Origin: Mactromeris polynyma | Lineage: Eukaryota; Mollusca; Bivalvia; Venerida; Mactridae | DNA: 64,000 nucleotides | Assembly (NCBI GenBank): GCA_032209605.1 | Contig: JASFXZ010000029.1 | Location: 2,035,001-2,099,000, forward strand | Direction of reading: 5' to 3' | Shown: positions 31,673 through 43,400 of the stretch, one piece after another | Numbering within the stretch: the first letter of the stretch is position 1 | How the letters are laid out: each line of letters starts with the position of its first letter | The notes under the pieces: model-generated | The model's input: only the letters and a program-made list of their open reading frames with translations | Told to the model about the DNA's origin: nothing | The model's database searches: none | Translations under genes and position numbers: made by a program

Positions 31673-33400
31673 TACTGTGGAACCATTAATAGTTTGTAGA
31701 GGTTTATTTTTTGCGTAGTTAGCGCTAATACTTATGCCCAATTTAAGATACCGCAAAAAGTGATTTAGCAGTAACATCTGTGAATGAAATTTGAAATGCG
31801 CGATTTTAAGACCACTGGGAAATGTCTTTATCAGTGTTTCCTATAATATAGTGCCAGCGAAATTAAATAATTTCACAGTATATGGTATTTGGAAGTGGAT
31901 CAGTGTTTAATACATGGTATTTGAAAAATGATCTTATGGACACTACCCAGTCACATAATCCTTACACCAAGCAAACCAGTAGATACATGGAACTATATTT
32001 GCTGATTGTCAAGCAAGGGATATTTACCAGTACCTTGTTTATGACTTTGGTATGATGCGGCAGGGGAATTAACCTTGGACCCCTCACACTAGAAGCAGAT
32101 GTTCATCCACTAGAGGCAGACATACAAGCAACAAGGTATATAAGTACAAACAAGACAAGAGATTTGTTTCATTTTCTATTATTATTATTTTTCTTAGTAT
32201 GTCTATTTTGAACATGTGAGATAAAAGTTTGCAATAATACTTGTGTAAAAGAACAAGAAAATAATAAAAGGATGTTCCTCTAAAGTCTAGACCAGAATGA
32301 ATAAAAAGGGCTAAAGAGCCCAAAAATATTTTTCACATCTAGAAAAGAAAAGGTTGAAGTAAAATCTATCAAACAGTGAATGCTGAATTAATAACAAGCA
32401 CTGCACAATTTTATGATACACCAAAAGCTGTCCATAGAAAGCATGCTCAACTTTTCACATTTGATAGTAATACTGTCAGTTTCACCTTTTTATTAAGCAT
32501 TCATCTGTTAAGGTAGTGGAAGTGTAATACACATATCTTCAAATGTTGTTGCTTTGGCAATTTTTATAAACGCACACACTAAACAAGCATTATGTGAAAA
32601 ATAAAAAAATCTAACCTCAAGTTAAAAAAAATCAGTATGGTCGATCATACGCTGAGAGCAAAATGAAATGTTCTAGGATTATTAACTTACTAAAACTACT
32701 ATAAAATCCTAAGATTTTATATTATTTCAAAACAAAATGATTTCTCATATGCTGAAACAATATATTGCAAGAAAATAAGAACAGAGAAAAGTAAAACAGT
32801 TGACTTAAGAAAAGTATGTAACAAAAAACAACAACATGATTATTACAATGTACATGTACTTGAATAAGGACTGCAAATTTTCTTTCACTTGACAAAACAT
32901 ACAACTTTTAACATCCTAAAAATTGCTTTGTCTATAGTCAAATAAAATATATGTTCACCATCAAATTATCAAAAGAGGACATATTGTGTGACCCCATCCC
33001 ATCTATTGTGTGTACTTTGTCGACATAAAGATAGATAGATAGATGTCTTCATTTCCTCCAAATAATTTGAAGAGCATAATAAATACATACATTACAACAA
33101 ACAAGATTATGTACAGGTAACGATGAACAACATAGTACATAATTATAATAGTATACAAAGATGAGTTATGTTAATAATAAGAAACATACAATGTATAGCT
33201 AATTAAATCTGGGCATGTAAAAGCTTATTTCAATTGACACACAAAACTTAACGAAAGCGAAATTCAAGCAGAATTGTCATATATAAGCTTTTACAACACT
33301 GTGAACAGAACATATGAACATGCTTAAGGCGAAAACGAAATAAAGCATATCCTGCTGTACGCAGAATTTAGTACGACCAGATGAGATTAAACATATTACA
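31673..33400. other. Gene-free stretch downstream of the PHD gene
   Basis: No exon is recognisable. It includes a decayed satellite unit at 31884-31903 and a short AGATAGATAGAT microsatellite at about 33030 followed by AT-rich sequence that could be the tail of an old retroelement. Confidence 0.45.
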
Positions 33401-33700
33401 TACAAAACATACATCATGATTATCTACATAATATGCAACAATATATAATACTGGTACTATAACAAAATATTCACTTTCTTTTTACATACTGATTTTTATA
33501 CACCAGGCTGAATAGACCCAAGTTTCTGCGTAATAGTTAAATACTGTATTTACAAAACATTCATCATGATTATCTACATAATATGCAACAATATATAATA
33601 CTGGTACTATAACAAAATATTCACTTTCTTTTTACATACTGATTTTTATACACCAGGCCGAATAGACCCAAGTTTCCGGTTATAGTTAAATACTGTATTT
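33401..33700. repeat. 150-bp tandem duplication
   Basis: TACAAAACAT starts both copies (33401 and 33551), an exact 150-bp offset. They differ by only a handful of bases (for example TTTCTGCGTAATAG against TTTCCGGTTATAG), so the duplication is recent. It lies about 200 bp beyond the PHD gene stop and may be in its 3' UTR. Confidence 0.93.
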
Positions 33701-33898
33701 CATGAGACCGCTAAGTCGAGCGTGATTTACACAAGCAACGATGGCATAACAGCCTAACCTATCAATACACAGCAGTAATATTCCTTTTATATAACTTACA
33801 AAGTGAAAATAAACTTTTATATGCAAAAACAGATGCATATAAACGGATTGAATGTGTTATGTTGACGTATTATCGATGCTCTTCAACAAAGTTTTACT

Positions 33899-36800
33899 TT
33901 AAATCAAGGACGCTTGTTTGTTCTTGCTTCTTTCTGCACCTGAAAATTAATTAAGAAATGAAATATGAGTTAGCGTTGTATACGAGCTCTTATACAATGG
34001 CTTGGAGTTTTGACCCAGGAATTAACCACGAAGGCCGTAGGCCTGAGTGGTTAATATCAACGCGTCAGAACGACAACACGTTGTATAAGAGCTCGTATAA
34101 AACGCTAAGTCATATTCCATTTCGATTCTAACATGATTTAGTATGTAGTTACATCTTAAGAGAGCACTACTTTGCCAGAGTATGTAGTTACTTTACTTGT
34201 TTACGTCTATGACGTCATAAATGGAATACATGCACGACGTGACGTCACTGCCATAGTATACCGGGCTCGTATACAACGCCTTTTGTTCTTTGTCTATATA
34301 GGCAAATTCGTTGGTCATGTTAGAATAAATTATATATTCTTTGATTAAAACTAGACAGAAAGCATTGCTGGTGTGAGTTTACAGTCACACTGGTTAAAAT
34401 GTCTATATTGTTATCCTTTTGCATTTAATTATGAACACTCATGTTTGAAGGTTAACTTATGCATGGCAATATTTCATAATATTAAAACTTTTAGAAAATA
34501 TGCTCTTTATTTTAAGAAGTTATGTATTTTTAATCCTAAAGTAACATTAAATGAAAACTGATATTTTATGACAAAAAATTCACTCTTTTAATTACAAGTT
34601 GTTTACTGTGTTTAAATGATCCCTTATGGATTTTATTTAGTGATATTTTATATATTAACAAAATCATGCAATTGAACATACAGTTGCATATATTGCAGAC
34701 ATTTTTAGCCAATGAAAAAAGCATCAGATCTCAGTTTCTCACATTGAATGACATTTAATCTATTTCCATAAATTGTTAAGCATGACATGCATTACACAAT
34801 AAAATTTCTCTTTTAAAATAAATTTGGCTGTAATTCTAAATAACTCATACTTATTTGAATCCCTTTCTTCATGGCATTTAATATTTTCTTGTCTTCTGCT
34901 GAAGACAGAAGTGAAAATGCTTCAGTGTAATTACACTTCTCAACCTGAAATAAGTTTGACATAATTAAATTGATGATGATATTCATATGTTTCCTTTGAA
35001 ATTAATTAGGATATTTGCTTTTTTCATCCTGACAAATATATGTTTATGATAAGTGTAAAATGTGGAACATTTTTATTTTATTAGCACAATAACTGTCTTA
35101 ATTAAAATCATCATTATTTTATCAAACACCAGTGCCTCGAGGAAATGATTAGTTCTGTATGAAAAGTTTTTCCAGAAACAAGAGTGTGGTCTCTGTAGTG
35201 ACCTGTACCACTAGAAATATCACAGTTGTGATCAGGGCGCCATAATAGCAATTTGAAAGGGGGGGACATATTTTTGAGAATAGTTTAAAAGCATTAGTGA
35301 GGTTGTATCGTCACTACTGTAAGTCTCTGTATTGAGTTTTGAAGTTATGAAGAGAAAAAGAGAAAATTGTAATTTTTCAAAGTGCCATAATTCTTACAAT
35401 ATTGTAGGCAGAGTAACGTTACTTGTCATAAAGAAGCGTAATGTTGTTGGACCTCATTTTTAAAGTTTCGGTTATTAAGAAAAAACATGAAAAATAAGGA
35501 CGGCAGACAGACAGAAGGATGATAGGGTGATAACTATAGGGTACCCACAAAATCTTTGTGGGGCCTTTTAAAATTATTTATTTCACAACAATAAACCAAC
35601 AGTAAGTTGATAGGAATGATTGAGGTATCAGTTTAGCATTGAGTGCATGTAGAGGATCATTGGCATACAGTCTGTCGAGAAAGGAATGCCAACTTATAAA
35701 AAGTTTTGAAAAGAGTTTAACTTATTTATTTCAAACACAAATAAATGTTCCTTTGTGTATTCTAAATATGTGATATTTTGGGTATTTTGTTTAAAGCTTA
35801 TAGAAAAATTAGGCATAAACGTTTTAATTCATATTCAGATTTGATTCTAAGTGTATCTTCATTGATATTCTTTGAGATTGAGCAAACAACTTGAGGAAAC
35901 TTCATAACCTCTGAATGAAGGACTTCATCTGTATCTTACTATGTGCTTTACATTGAAGCTAGGGTTAAATCTAGTAAATAATGTAAAACTAAGTTTATTT
36001 TCTAAATTCAGATATTTGCAATGATGTAATTTTTTATTTTTATTAGATTCTGGACGGACTTTATTGTTCGCTTATAATCATTGAGATAAAGATATCATGT
36101 TGAATTCATTTTTACATACCTTCATTAAAACTGCCACAAGGGCTTCCTTAACCAACACTTCTGTCAGGTACTCATTCACTAAACTGAAAAATATAAACAT
36201 TATACCGAAATGATAGTTACAATGAATGCAAAGGAAAAATGCTGAAAATTTAGTTATGTACCCTATATAGTAAAATACTTTTTTTGTACATACATATTAA
36301 AAATTAAACTACTCCAAAGCATGTATGTTGTTAATTTACAGTGTATGCAGCCAAAACAATGACACTTTATGGTAATCTGTCTATAAAAGGCATCTTGGCT
36401 GTTAGACTTATTTTGCTAAATGTTGTATATGAACCAAAGTCCAGAACGCTAGAATGTAATGTTTATGAACATTATATCAAAGTTATAATTTATGCTTTCT
36501 ACTTTCTCTGAAAATAGTTACAAACATTTTCAATAATGCGTTTAAGAGAAGTTACTCTTGGTTTACCGTTCATTGATTTTTCTCGACGTGGAAAAACAAC
36601 AAATAACGGAAAGGTGTATGCGCAGAATAGTTGCGCACTGGCAACTCCCGGATACATCTTTAAAGAATGAATAAAATAGATTTTTTACTAAGGTAGTTTT
36701 TGTATGAAGTTTATGTATGTATAAGGTGGGACAGACGGATAAAGGCGGGACAAAGTGGTGACTGGGGAGCATAAAAAAGTTAACATTTACAAATATTACT

Positions 36801-39800
36801 GAAAAACCTACTGATTGTCTTCTTCAAAGATTTTCTGCAATTCAACATTTGCAACGCTGCATGAACACCTTATGCTGAACAGGCTGAAAAACAACAACAA
36901 TCAAACACATACTTGTAAAAACTTCTTGTGTTCATAATATCTATTCAATTCTTTCTCAAATTGAATAAACTGAGAGAGCCAAAATTTGTCTGTTAATCTA
37001 GAAGTTTATACGTTAATATTTGACGAAAATATCTCAGTTTAAAAAGTATTTGTATGCTGTTTTGCCTAGTATACTTTGGACCCAATGACACACATAGCCA
37101 ACTAGATACCTCTGAAGATGACGAGCTAGTTGAATTGAAAATTAGTTCAATAGTTCATGAGAAGATGTCATGTACCTAACACAAAACCCCAACCCTCCAA
37201 AAATATAACATTACTCTTGTTCTTGTGATAAGTGATAAATCATCATTACATGTAATAAAGTTGAATGTATATTATCATGTTTAATCTCAATTTACCTGAT
37301 TTTCTTTAGGAAATGCTTTTTCAAATTCTGTTGTACCACTAACATTGCCTAAAAATAAATATACAAAAAAAATATACAGCATAAAAATAAAATGATCAGT
37401 AAGTGATCTTTAAATTGATCAGTAATTGCAAACAATCGCAAGAATATCTGACATGAGATAACAGGCACATTAATTTTTTCTTTTAAATTTTGAAGAAAAT
37501 ATTCAACCGTAATTCAGTATCCAAAATGTTTACAGCACAGTTTCTCATTGAATGTTATTGACTTTCACTTTCATTTTGATACACTGAAGCGCAAAACAAA
37601 CACAACAGTTGGTTGGAGAAACACATAGCATTCAAAAACAAAGAAATCAAATGATGAATTATGAGATTATTACATTTTATTAGTACCTTACTTAATGTAG
37701 TATAACTTGACTATCGAGTAAATTTTTAATACAAGTAAGACATGTATTTGATAACAGATAACATTAAAGGAATGTCAATGTTTGTTGCTTGTGCTTCTCA
37801 ATAAATAGTACAGATCAATGTTCTTTCAAGATTTATATGTAATATGGGTGAACATTCAAATAATAACATCTGCCATCTGCAGCTGATCATTTACAATGTG
37901 TGCAACAACAAACTTTCAAATGAACATATGCTTTTAACTATGAGGTAGCAGTACACTGTAAGGTTTAATCTTGAAAACTTACCTTGCTGGTAAAGGTTCC
38001 CAAGCCAAAACCTTGAAGTTGTGGAAAAAACATTCCCTTGCTGAACTGTATATGGCGATTTAGCCAAGGCAGCTTGCTATATTTCAAAGTAAAGTAAAAC
38101 ATTTTTAAAAGAACAATATCTGCAAAGCTCTGAATGTTTGGACATAGTTTGAGTTTTATATTGATGGTGTGTGTTAACAGGGATTCGATATATACAATGC
38201 TGTCCATTGGACAGGTTCGGTATTTGATCTCACTTGTAATTGTAATTGGTTTAAAAAGTTATTCCCATAGAAGTATTTTTTTCTTCTATGATCAGTTCTT
38301 TGTTTGACTAAATTAATGCTGGAGAAATAGTTAGTGAATTTACTTAACTAAACTAAACCACGTATACAGAAGTAAAATTCTAACAGAGTTTGTCATCTCA
38401 ATACATACCTTTTATTAGTAACTGATGTTGTAATCTCCATACATCTTTTGTACGCTTCCTTCATCTACAAACAGATGTATAACAATTTAATAACTGCTAG
38501 TTAATTTACAAAAAAAATATACAAGTAAAATACAAGTATCATCATTAAGGTTAACAGTAAAGTATTATGTTTGATGACAATGATTGACCTGCATTGGACT
38601 CATCTTTTCATTTAATCCTTAATTGTCAGCATCTTGAGCCTAGTGGTAGAGCATACGCTTTGAGTGTGAGAGGTAGTGGGTTCAATCCAAGGCTGTGACA
38701 CACCAAAGTCATTAAATTGGTACTGGTAAATAATGGGGTTTCCTTTGTTCACATCCTACAAACAACTGACTGTACCCCTTAAGCACCACCAAGAATGGAA
38801 TATATAAAATGCCTATTGTTCTGCACAACAAAACTATACATATACCTGTATGGATTGACAGACCAACAAAGGAAACAAATACCCATTACCATCGTCAAAA
38901 TAAACTACATTTCCATTACCTCTTCTAGTACAGTTACTGTGTGGATCCTTGCATCAGCCTAAAACAAATGTAGTCTCATTGCTTATGTTGATACTGGGTT
39001 AATCATTTATTTCTAACCATATGCTCAAAAGATGACAAATGAAATTTACATGTTACATATTCATAGTTATTTTAAGCTAATATATCATATAAGCAGCAGA
39101 AACGTTATTATATTTAACATTTCATATACAATACATGGCACAAATAAATGACTCAACCTAGTGACTTTATTGCTAATGTACAAGTATAGTTCTTCTCATC
39201 CAGTTTATTTACCTGTTCTCCATCTTCAAACATATCAACATCGCCACTACACTCCTCACTATCTGATGCCACATCTGTCCCCGTCACGGACCAACTACTA
39301 ACATGGCCTTCCTGGTGAAAAACATTAAATTTATCTAAATGACCATTTACAAAAACTGAAAAAGAGCCATCAAATAACTTATTGTTTTACAGCCTTCATT
39401 GTTAATTCCATCATGTCAGAATTTAAACTCATTGTCATACTAGTAGGTTTTCTTATTTCATTACCTGTTGAAGACTTTAAAAAAGGTATTTCCTTTGAAA
39501 ATATAATGATGTCAATGGCATAACCAAATAAAGTAAGTTAATACAAAACATTCATTAAATAATGCTATAATTTGATTTATAAAATGAATACATAACATAA
39601 TTTAAGTCTTGAACATTTTATAGATTAGCATAATGCTTTGAGATTGACATAATGTTTCATATATTACTATCAATTTATGTTGACAAGTATTTACTTCTAG
39701 TAAATTGGTGACTGTAAAAATGTAACAGTTGTTTTTCAAGCTCTTAACCTGTTGTGGTAATGTTGTTTTAAAAATACTTTTAATGATGTGGTTATTTATA

Positions 39801-40628
39801 CAACTACTCAAACGAAGTTTATCAGACATCATAAAAATATGCTTACCAAACAAGGTGGGCAGTAAAATGGATGAGGGCTATCCTCCAAGTCCCGCTTGAG
39901 GCATTCTGGGTGATACCATTTCAAACAAAGGTCACATTGCCAGTATTTTCTGAATTAAATGTCACATAAAACAGGTTGGTAAGAAATGTTTGTTAGCATA
40001 AGTAACATTTAATTCAAAGCTACATGTTATTGGTTTAGTTTATAGAAATTTTTGTGGGTATGCTATTTTGTAGTTTAGTTAAAATTTTCATAACATAGCC
40101 ATTGATCAAATGGCGTTAGGTTAATGCAATAGAAAAAATCATTTCTTTTGATGGATTTTGATTTTAGCTGTTGACAATATTCAAATAAGGTCAGATGTTT
40201 ACATGATAAAGCAACATGTCAAACACCTTTTCAAGCCTGTACAAGATTTTTTGAAGTTGAATAAAATATTTTTCAGCATATTATGTGTCGCAGTATACCA
40301 ATACTATGGTAATAAATAAATATAAAATGCTTTCAAAAAATACTTTTCTATTCTTAAGTCTTTTTGATAATTAAATTTGCTTTTCCAAGCATAAAGGATA
40401 TGTCAACTAACGCTACATGGGCTAGCATTTAAATTCCATTTACTTTTTGATCTTGGGGGCATGTAGAAAACTTATTTGAACATTTCAGACCATTCATGTA
40501 CTGAAGAGATTTCAAGTGTATAATGAATGCATATTATTTTACCTGCCATCGTTTGGTTTTTTGCAGAGGCAATACATCTGGCATTTCCTTTTTATTGGAG
40601 GGTAATAAAAGGGAGACTGAGAGTGTCT
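33899..40628 (-). CDS. PHD-finger protein, unrecognised family, 3' part (11 exons; 5' part missing)
   Basis: Exons in transcript order: 40543-40628, 39847-39949, 39213-39311, 38920-38958, 38409-38464, 37983-38076, 37296-37348, 36812-36883, 36120-36183, 34851-34944, 33899-33939. All junctions are GT-AG and every phase closes, giving 266 visible residues and a TAA stop. Residues 20-62 form a C4HC3 PHD zinc finger (C20, C22, C34, C37, H42, C45, C59, C62; WYHPEC and CPPC motifs). An acidic linker follows (64-96), then a mostly helical 150-residue tail with a basic end. PHD fingers usually read histone H3 tails, so a nuclear chromatin role is likely but inferred. The PHD lacks the aromatic residue just before C34 (Q33) seen in many H3K4me3 readers, though W40 is present. 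The first visible exon begins in phase 0, so upstream exons must exist, probably in or beyond the gap at 40707. I do not recognise the tail. Confidence 0.85.
33957..34280. mobile_element. Composite inverted-repeat element (last intron of PHD gene)
   Basis: Outer ends GCGTTGTATACGAGC (33973-33987) and its exact complement (34265-34279) enclose a second perfect 19-bp inverted pair, TATACGAGCTCTTATACAA at 33979-33997 and 34081-34099. The inner arms extend outward to about 40 bp. CRE-like TGACGTCA strings lie near 34213-34245. No ORF; probably one MITE inserted in, or rearranged with, another of the same family. Confidence 0.72.
35160..35570. repeat. Dispersed repeat fragment (PHD gene intron)
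   Basis: It contains TGGTCTCTGTAGTGACCTGT, GACGGCAGACAGACAGAAGG and GGGTACCCACAAAATCTTTG, typical of an abundant bivalve interspersed repeat. The class is not assigned; there is no ORF. Confidence 0.45.
38632..38790 (+). mobile_element. tRNA-derived SINE, second family (PHD gene intron)
   Basis: A box in AGCCTAGTGGTAGAGC and B box GTGGGTTCAATCC are followed by GTCATTAAATTGGTACTGG, which parallels the segment after the head at 19175. Its orientation is opposite to the host gene. The 3' limit is uncertain. Confidence 0.68.
39847..40628 (-). other. PHD zinc-finger exons
   Basis: The finger is split over two exons. Exon 40543-40628 supplies the first Cys pair (YCLCKKPNDG, preceded by a basic KRK). 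Exon 39847-39949 supplies WQCDLC, WYHPEC and YCPPC. The arginine codon is divided by the intron (AG|A). The spacing fits a canonical cross-brace PHD rather than a RING finger, because the sixth ligand pair is H-x2-C after a W/Y pair. Confidence 0.88.
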
Positions 40629-40706
40629 CTGAAAAATTAAAACACAAGAATAGCAATTATGGCAATTATCCAAGAACAATTTAATTCAAAGAGGCAACCC
40701 AGCTGG

Positions 40707-40906
40707 NNNNNNNNNNNNNNNNNNNNNNNNNNNNNNNNNNNNNNNNNNNNNNNNNNNNNNNNNNNNNNNNNNNNNNNNNNNNNNNNNNNNNNNNNNNNNN
40801 NNNNNNNNNNNNNNNNNNNNNNNNNNNNNNNNNNNNNNNNNNNNNNNNNNNNNNNNNNNNNNNNNNNNNNNNNNNNNNNNNNNNNNNNNNNNNNNNNNNN
40901 NNNNNN
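40707..40906. other. Assembly gap, 200 N
   Basis: Exactly 200 Ns, a conventional size for a gap of unknown length. It sits just upstream (minus strand) of the first readable PHD-gene exon. The flanking sequence on the right is a degenerate repeat, which probably caused the break. Any translated stretch of X across it is meaningless. Confidence 0.99.
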
Positions 40907-40959
40907 CTCCCAAATAAGTGAGCAAACCCGGTTTTGAACTGGTTCAATCCAGGTTAAAC

Positions 40960-41370
40960 GCAGTGGTATTGGCACCAGGTTAAAGGTGGGTTTTTTTTGG
41001 GCAAAATATGGTTTTCTAAGAGAAAGAAACCTACAAAAAACACAGTTTAACCAAGCTTAGTGGGTTTTTTTCTGAGTTAATTGTGGGTTTTTTTAACTCA
41101 CTATCTCCAGAAAGTTGTTCTTTTTTATGGACTTAAAGTGAGCACAAGGCGAGTTTTGTTAGGCATAAAAAACTTTTTCCAGAGAAGCGAGTTAAAGAAA
41201 AAACGCTTAAAACCCACTTCTTGATTAGTTGGTTAAGTGGGTTTTTAAACTCACTTATTTTTCACTTATTTCCAAAAAGACTCGCTTAAAACCCACTTTG
41301 TTGTCCAAAAAAAGCAGAAAAAAAACACTTTTAAAACGAGTTTTGGTAAAAAACCCACTTTTCATTCGAT
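40960..41370. repeat. Degenerate palindromic repeat of GTGGGTTTTT / AAAACCCACTT motifs
   Basis: The stretch repeats short motifs of the type AAAACCCACTT and their complement AAGTGGGTTTT in alternating orientation, at least seven times, with T- and A-runs between. It abuts the gap. It may be a low-complexity satellite or a poorly polished long-read consensus. No coding content is recognisable. Confidence 0.6.
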
Positions 41371-42163
41371 TTTTGAGTTTATTGCATGAACACATGTTAA
41401 GTAGAAGTAATAAATAGAGACAGCCTAAATACATGTATCACAATTCTGTTTCGTTCATTTAATCAGACTTGTGAATATATTCAACAATAATAACATGCGT
41501 GGTACAAATAGTTTGTTAGATATTAATAGCATTAAAGTTTATACAATGCGCGTAAATAAATGTACATCATAGCACAATTACACGACACGTGTGAGCATTG
41601 TTATATTGACCTTTCAGAGATATTAATATATTTAAAACATGTGCTCAGTACATTAATACGATATTTACACAATTTCTCGTGCCTAAATTAAAGATACGAT
41701 ACGAGGAATAATAGATAAAAGTTGGACACTTCTTCTTTAATTATTAGATATTAAAACGTTCTGTTAATGAAGGCGTAAACTGATTAGACAATAGTCATCC
41801 GAAGTTCTCAAAATGGTTTAGTGTTCAGTCCGATTGACTATCACTATAGAAAATAATAAATGTTATGTTAAGCCAAAACACTATAAAATGCACAGTGTCA
41901 CCTTCTACGCCTCCGCCGAACGATTTCGCTTTCCGCTTTCTTCGCTTTTTTCGTTATTTTCTGATTTTTTTTGTTTTCTTTAATGTGACTTACGCACGCT
42001 GTCTCGATATCTAAAACATGTAATCTCATTTCAGCACTATTTCTATACATTAAGATTAACGTTTTCTGGGACATTGACTTGCTGCCACTTGCTACGTCTG
42101 TTACAACGAAATTGTATGTACAAAACTGTATTGTATTTATGTTCACATAGACCTTTGGCTTAC

Positions 42164-42176
42164 CTGCATTTGCCAT
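42164..42176 (-). other. Possible first coding exon of the PHD gene (tentative)
   Basis: On the minus strand ATG GCA AAT GCA G is followed directly by GTAAGCC, an ideal donor after CAG. This would encode MANA and end in phase 1. An unspliced reading continues for 92 residues to 41898 with a basic tail, but I recognise nothing in it. Linking it to the PHD exon at 40628 (phase 0) needs at least one more exon, which could lie in the gap. The evidence is position and donor quality only. Confidence 0.22.
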
Positions 42177-43324
42177 AAATTATATATCTATCTATAATAA
42201 TTACTGTTGACTTAGTCTGATTAACATAACATTGGTAAACATAACATTGTTTGATTCTGATGCATGAACTACGTATAAACTGCGACAATAATTCGTCAGT
42301 AATAATTATGTCTAGTCTGCAAGTATGTGTAGCACAATCATAGATACGTATGTCTACATTCAACCTATAATCTAAGAAAATAACCAATTATTCATGTCCA
42401 AGTCAGCGTTTACAATGTGCAGATTTGATAACATTATAGTAACGGAATCCTGTTAGAGGCCATATGATCGATTTCGCCCCTCACCTTATTAATTGACCAA
42501 GAAAAAACACGCAATAATCGTTGTTACATTTTCCCAGCTTTTTTCTTTTAAATTTGTAGTACTTTGTACACAAATCTACTGTGGCTTCATTTGAAATTCG
42601 AAAAAAATATCCAAGATTTGACATTTACTTCGGCGCATCTTTTATCACTGCTCTGAAACAACCAGGATGACTGTTTTCATTCGTATTTCCTAGGTTATAA
42701 TGCTTTCCTCCTTTGCCGAATTTTCATAGGCCAAACATTGAGTTAACAAAACGAGAAACAATGATATACTGTAACACGTATCAAATATTATTTCATATTG
42801 TCTTAGGACAGTGGAACCTTCCGTTGAGTTTGGCTGTCAGACATAAGCACGATACAGATTTCAGTATGCTATGGAGTTATATACAACACTATATTGCAAA
42901 CGCTATCATGTCTAGTTTACTGTCCGATCGGGTCTCATTCGGACATAAGTTACAGTTAGAAAATCAGTCAATGCTGTCACATACGGAATGGTACTAATGA
43001 GGACAGTCTCTAAACAGGATGTGAACTTTTAGTTTAGCAAGTATAGAGCAACTACTGATCATAGCAAAGCAAGACATGACCAGAGTAAAGCTGAGCAGAA
43101 GTAACTACGGCTTTCCATAAAGAAATAGTAGTATACAAAACATGAGTACTACCACGGACAAAATCGTAAAATAAAGCTACAATACTATATTGTTTCTCTG
43201 CAACTAGACATGTCTATGGTACTACAATGGGAAATCAGTGTAGTGAAAAGCCGTTAGCAGCAAAGTAGAGTCAGTCAGTGAATCAAAGGGAATGGATGAC
43301 CAGAGAATAAAATAGCATCGGGAC

Positions 43325-43400
43325 GCATTGTGGTCTAGCGTTAAAGCTGCCCGACTCATGATCGTAAGGTCGTGGGTACTAACCCAAGTAACTCCCTCTC
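43325..43400 (+). mobile_element. Degenerate tRNA-like SINE head
   Basis: TGTGGTCTAGCGTTAAAGC and GGTCGTGGGTACTAACCC occupy A-box and B-box positions. The following sequence (AGATTACCGGGAGG at about 43421, repeated at about 43742) suggests a longer old element. No second clear copy. Confidence 0.45.

Noticed and set aside
40637..40975. ORFs crossing the N gap
   Set aside because: The translation is mostly X across 200 Ns and carries no evidence.
42713..42997. 94-residue plus-strand ORF
   Set aside because: No familiar domain or codon pattern, and no adjacent exon-like segments.
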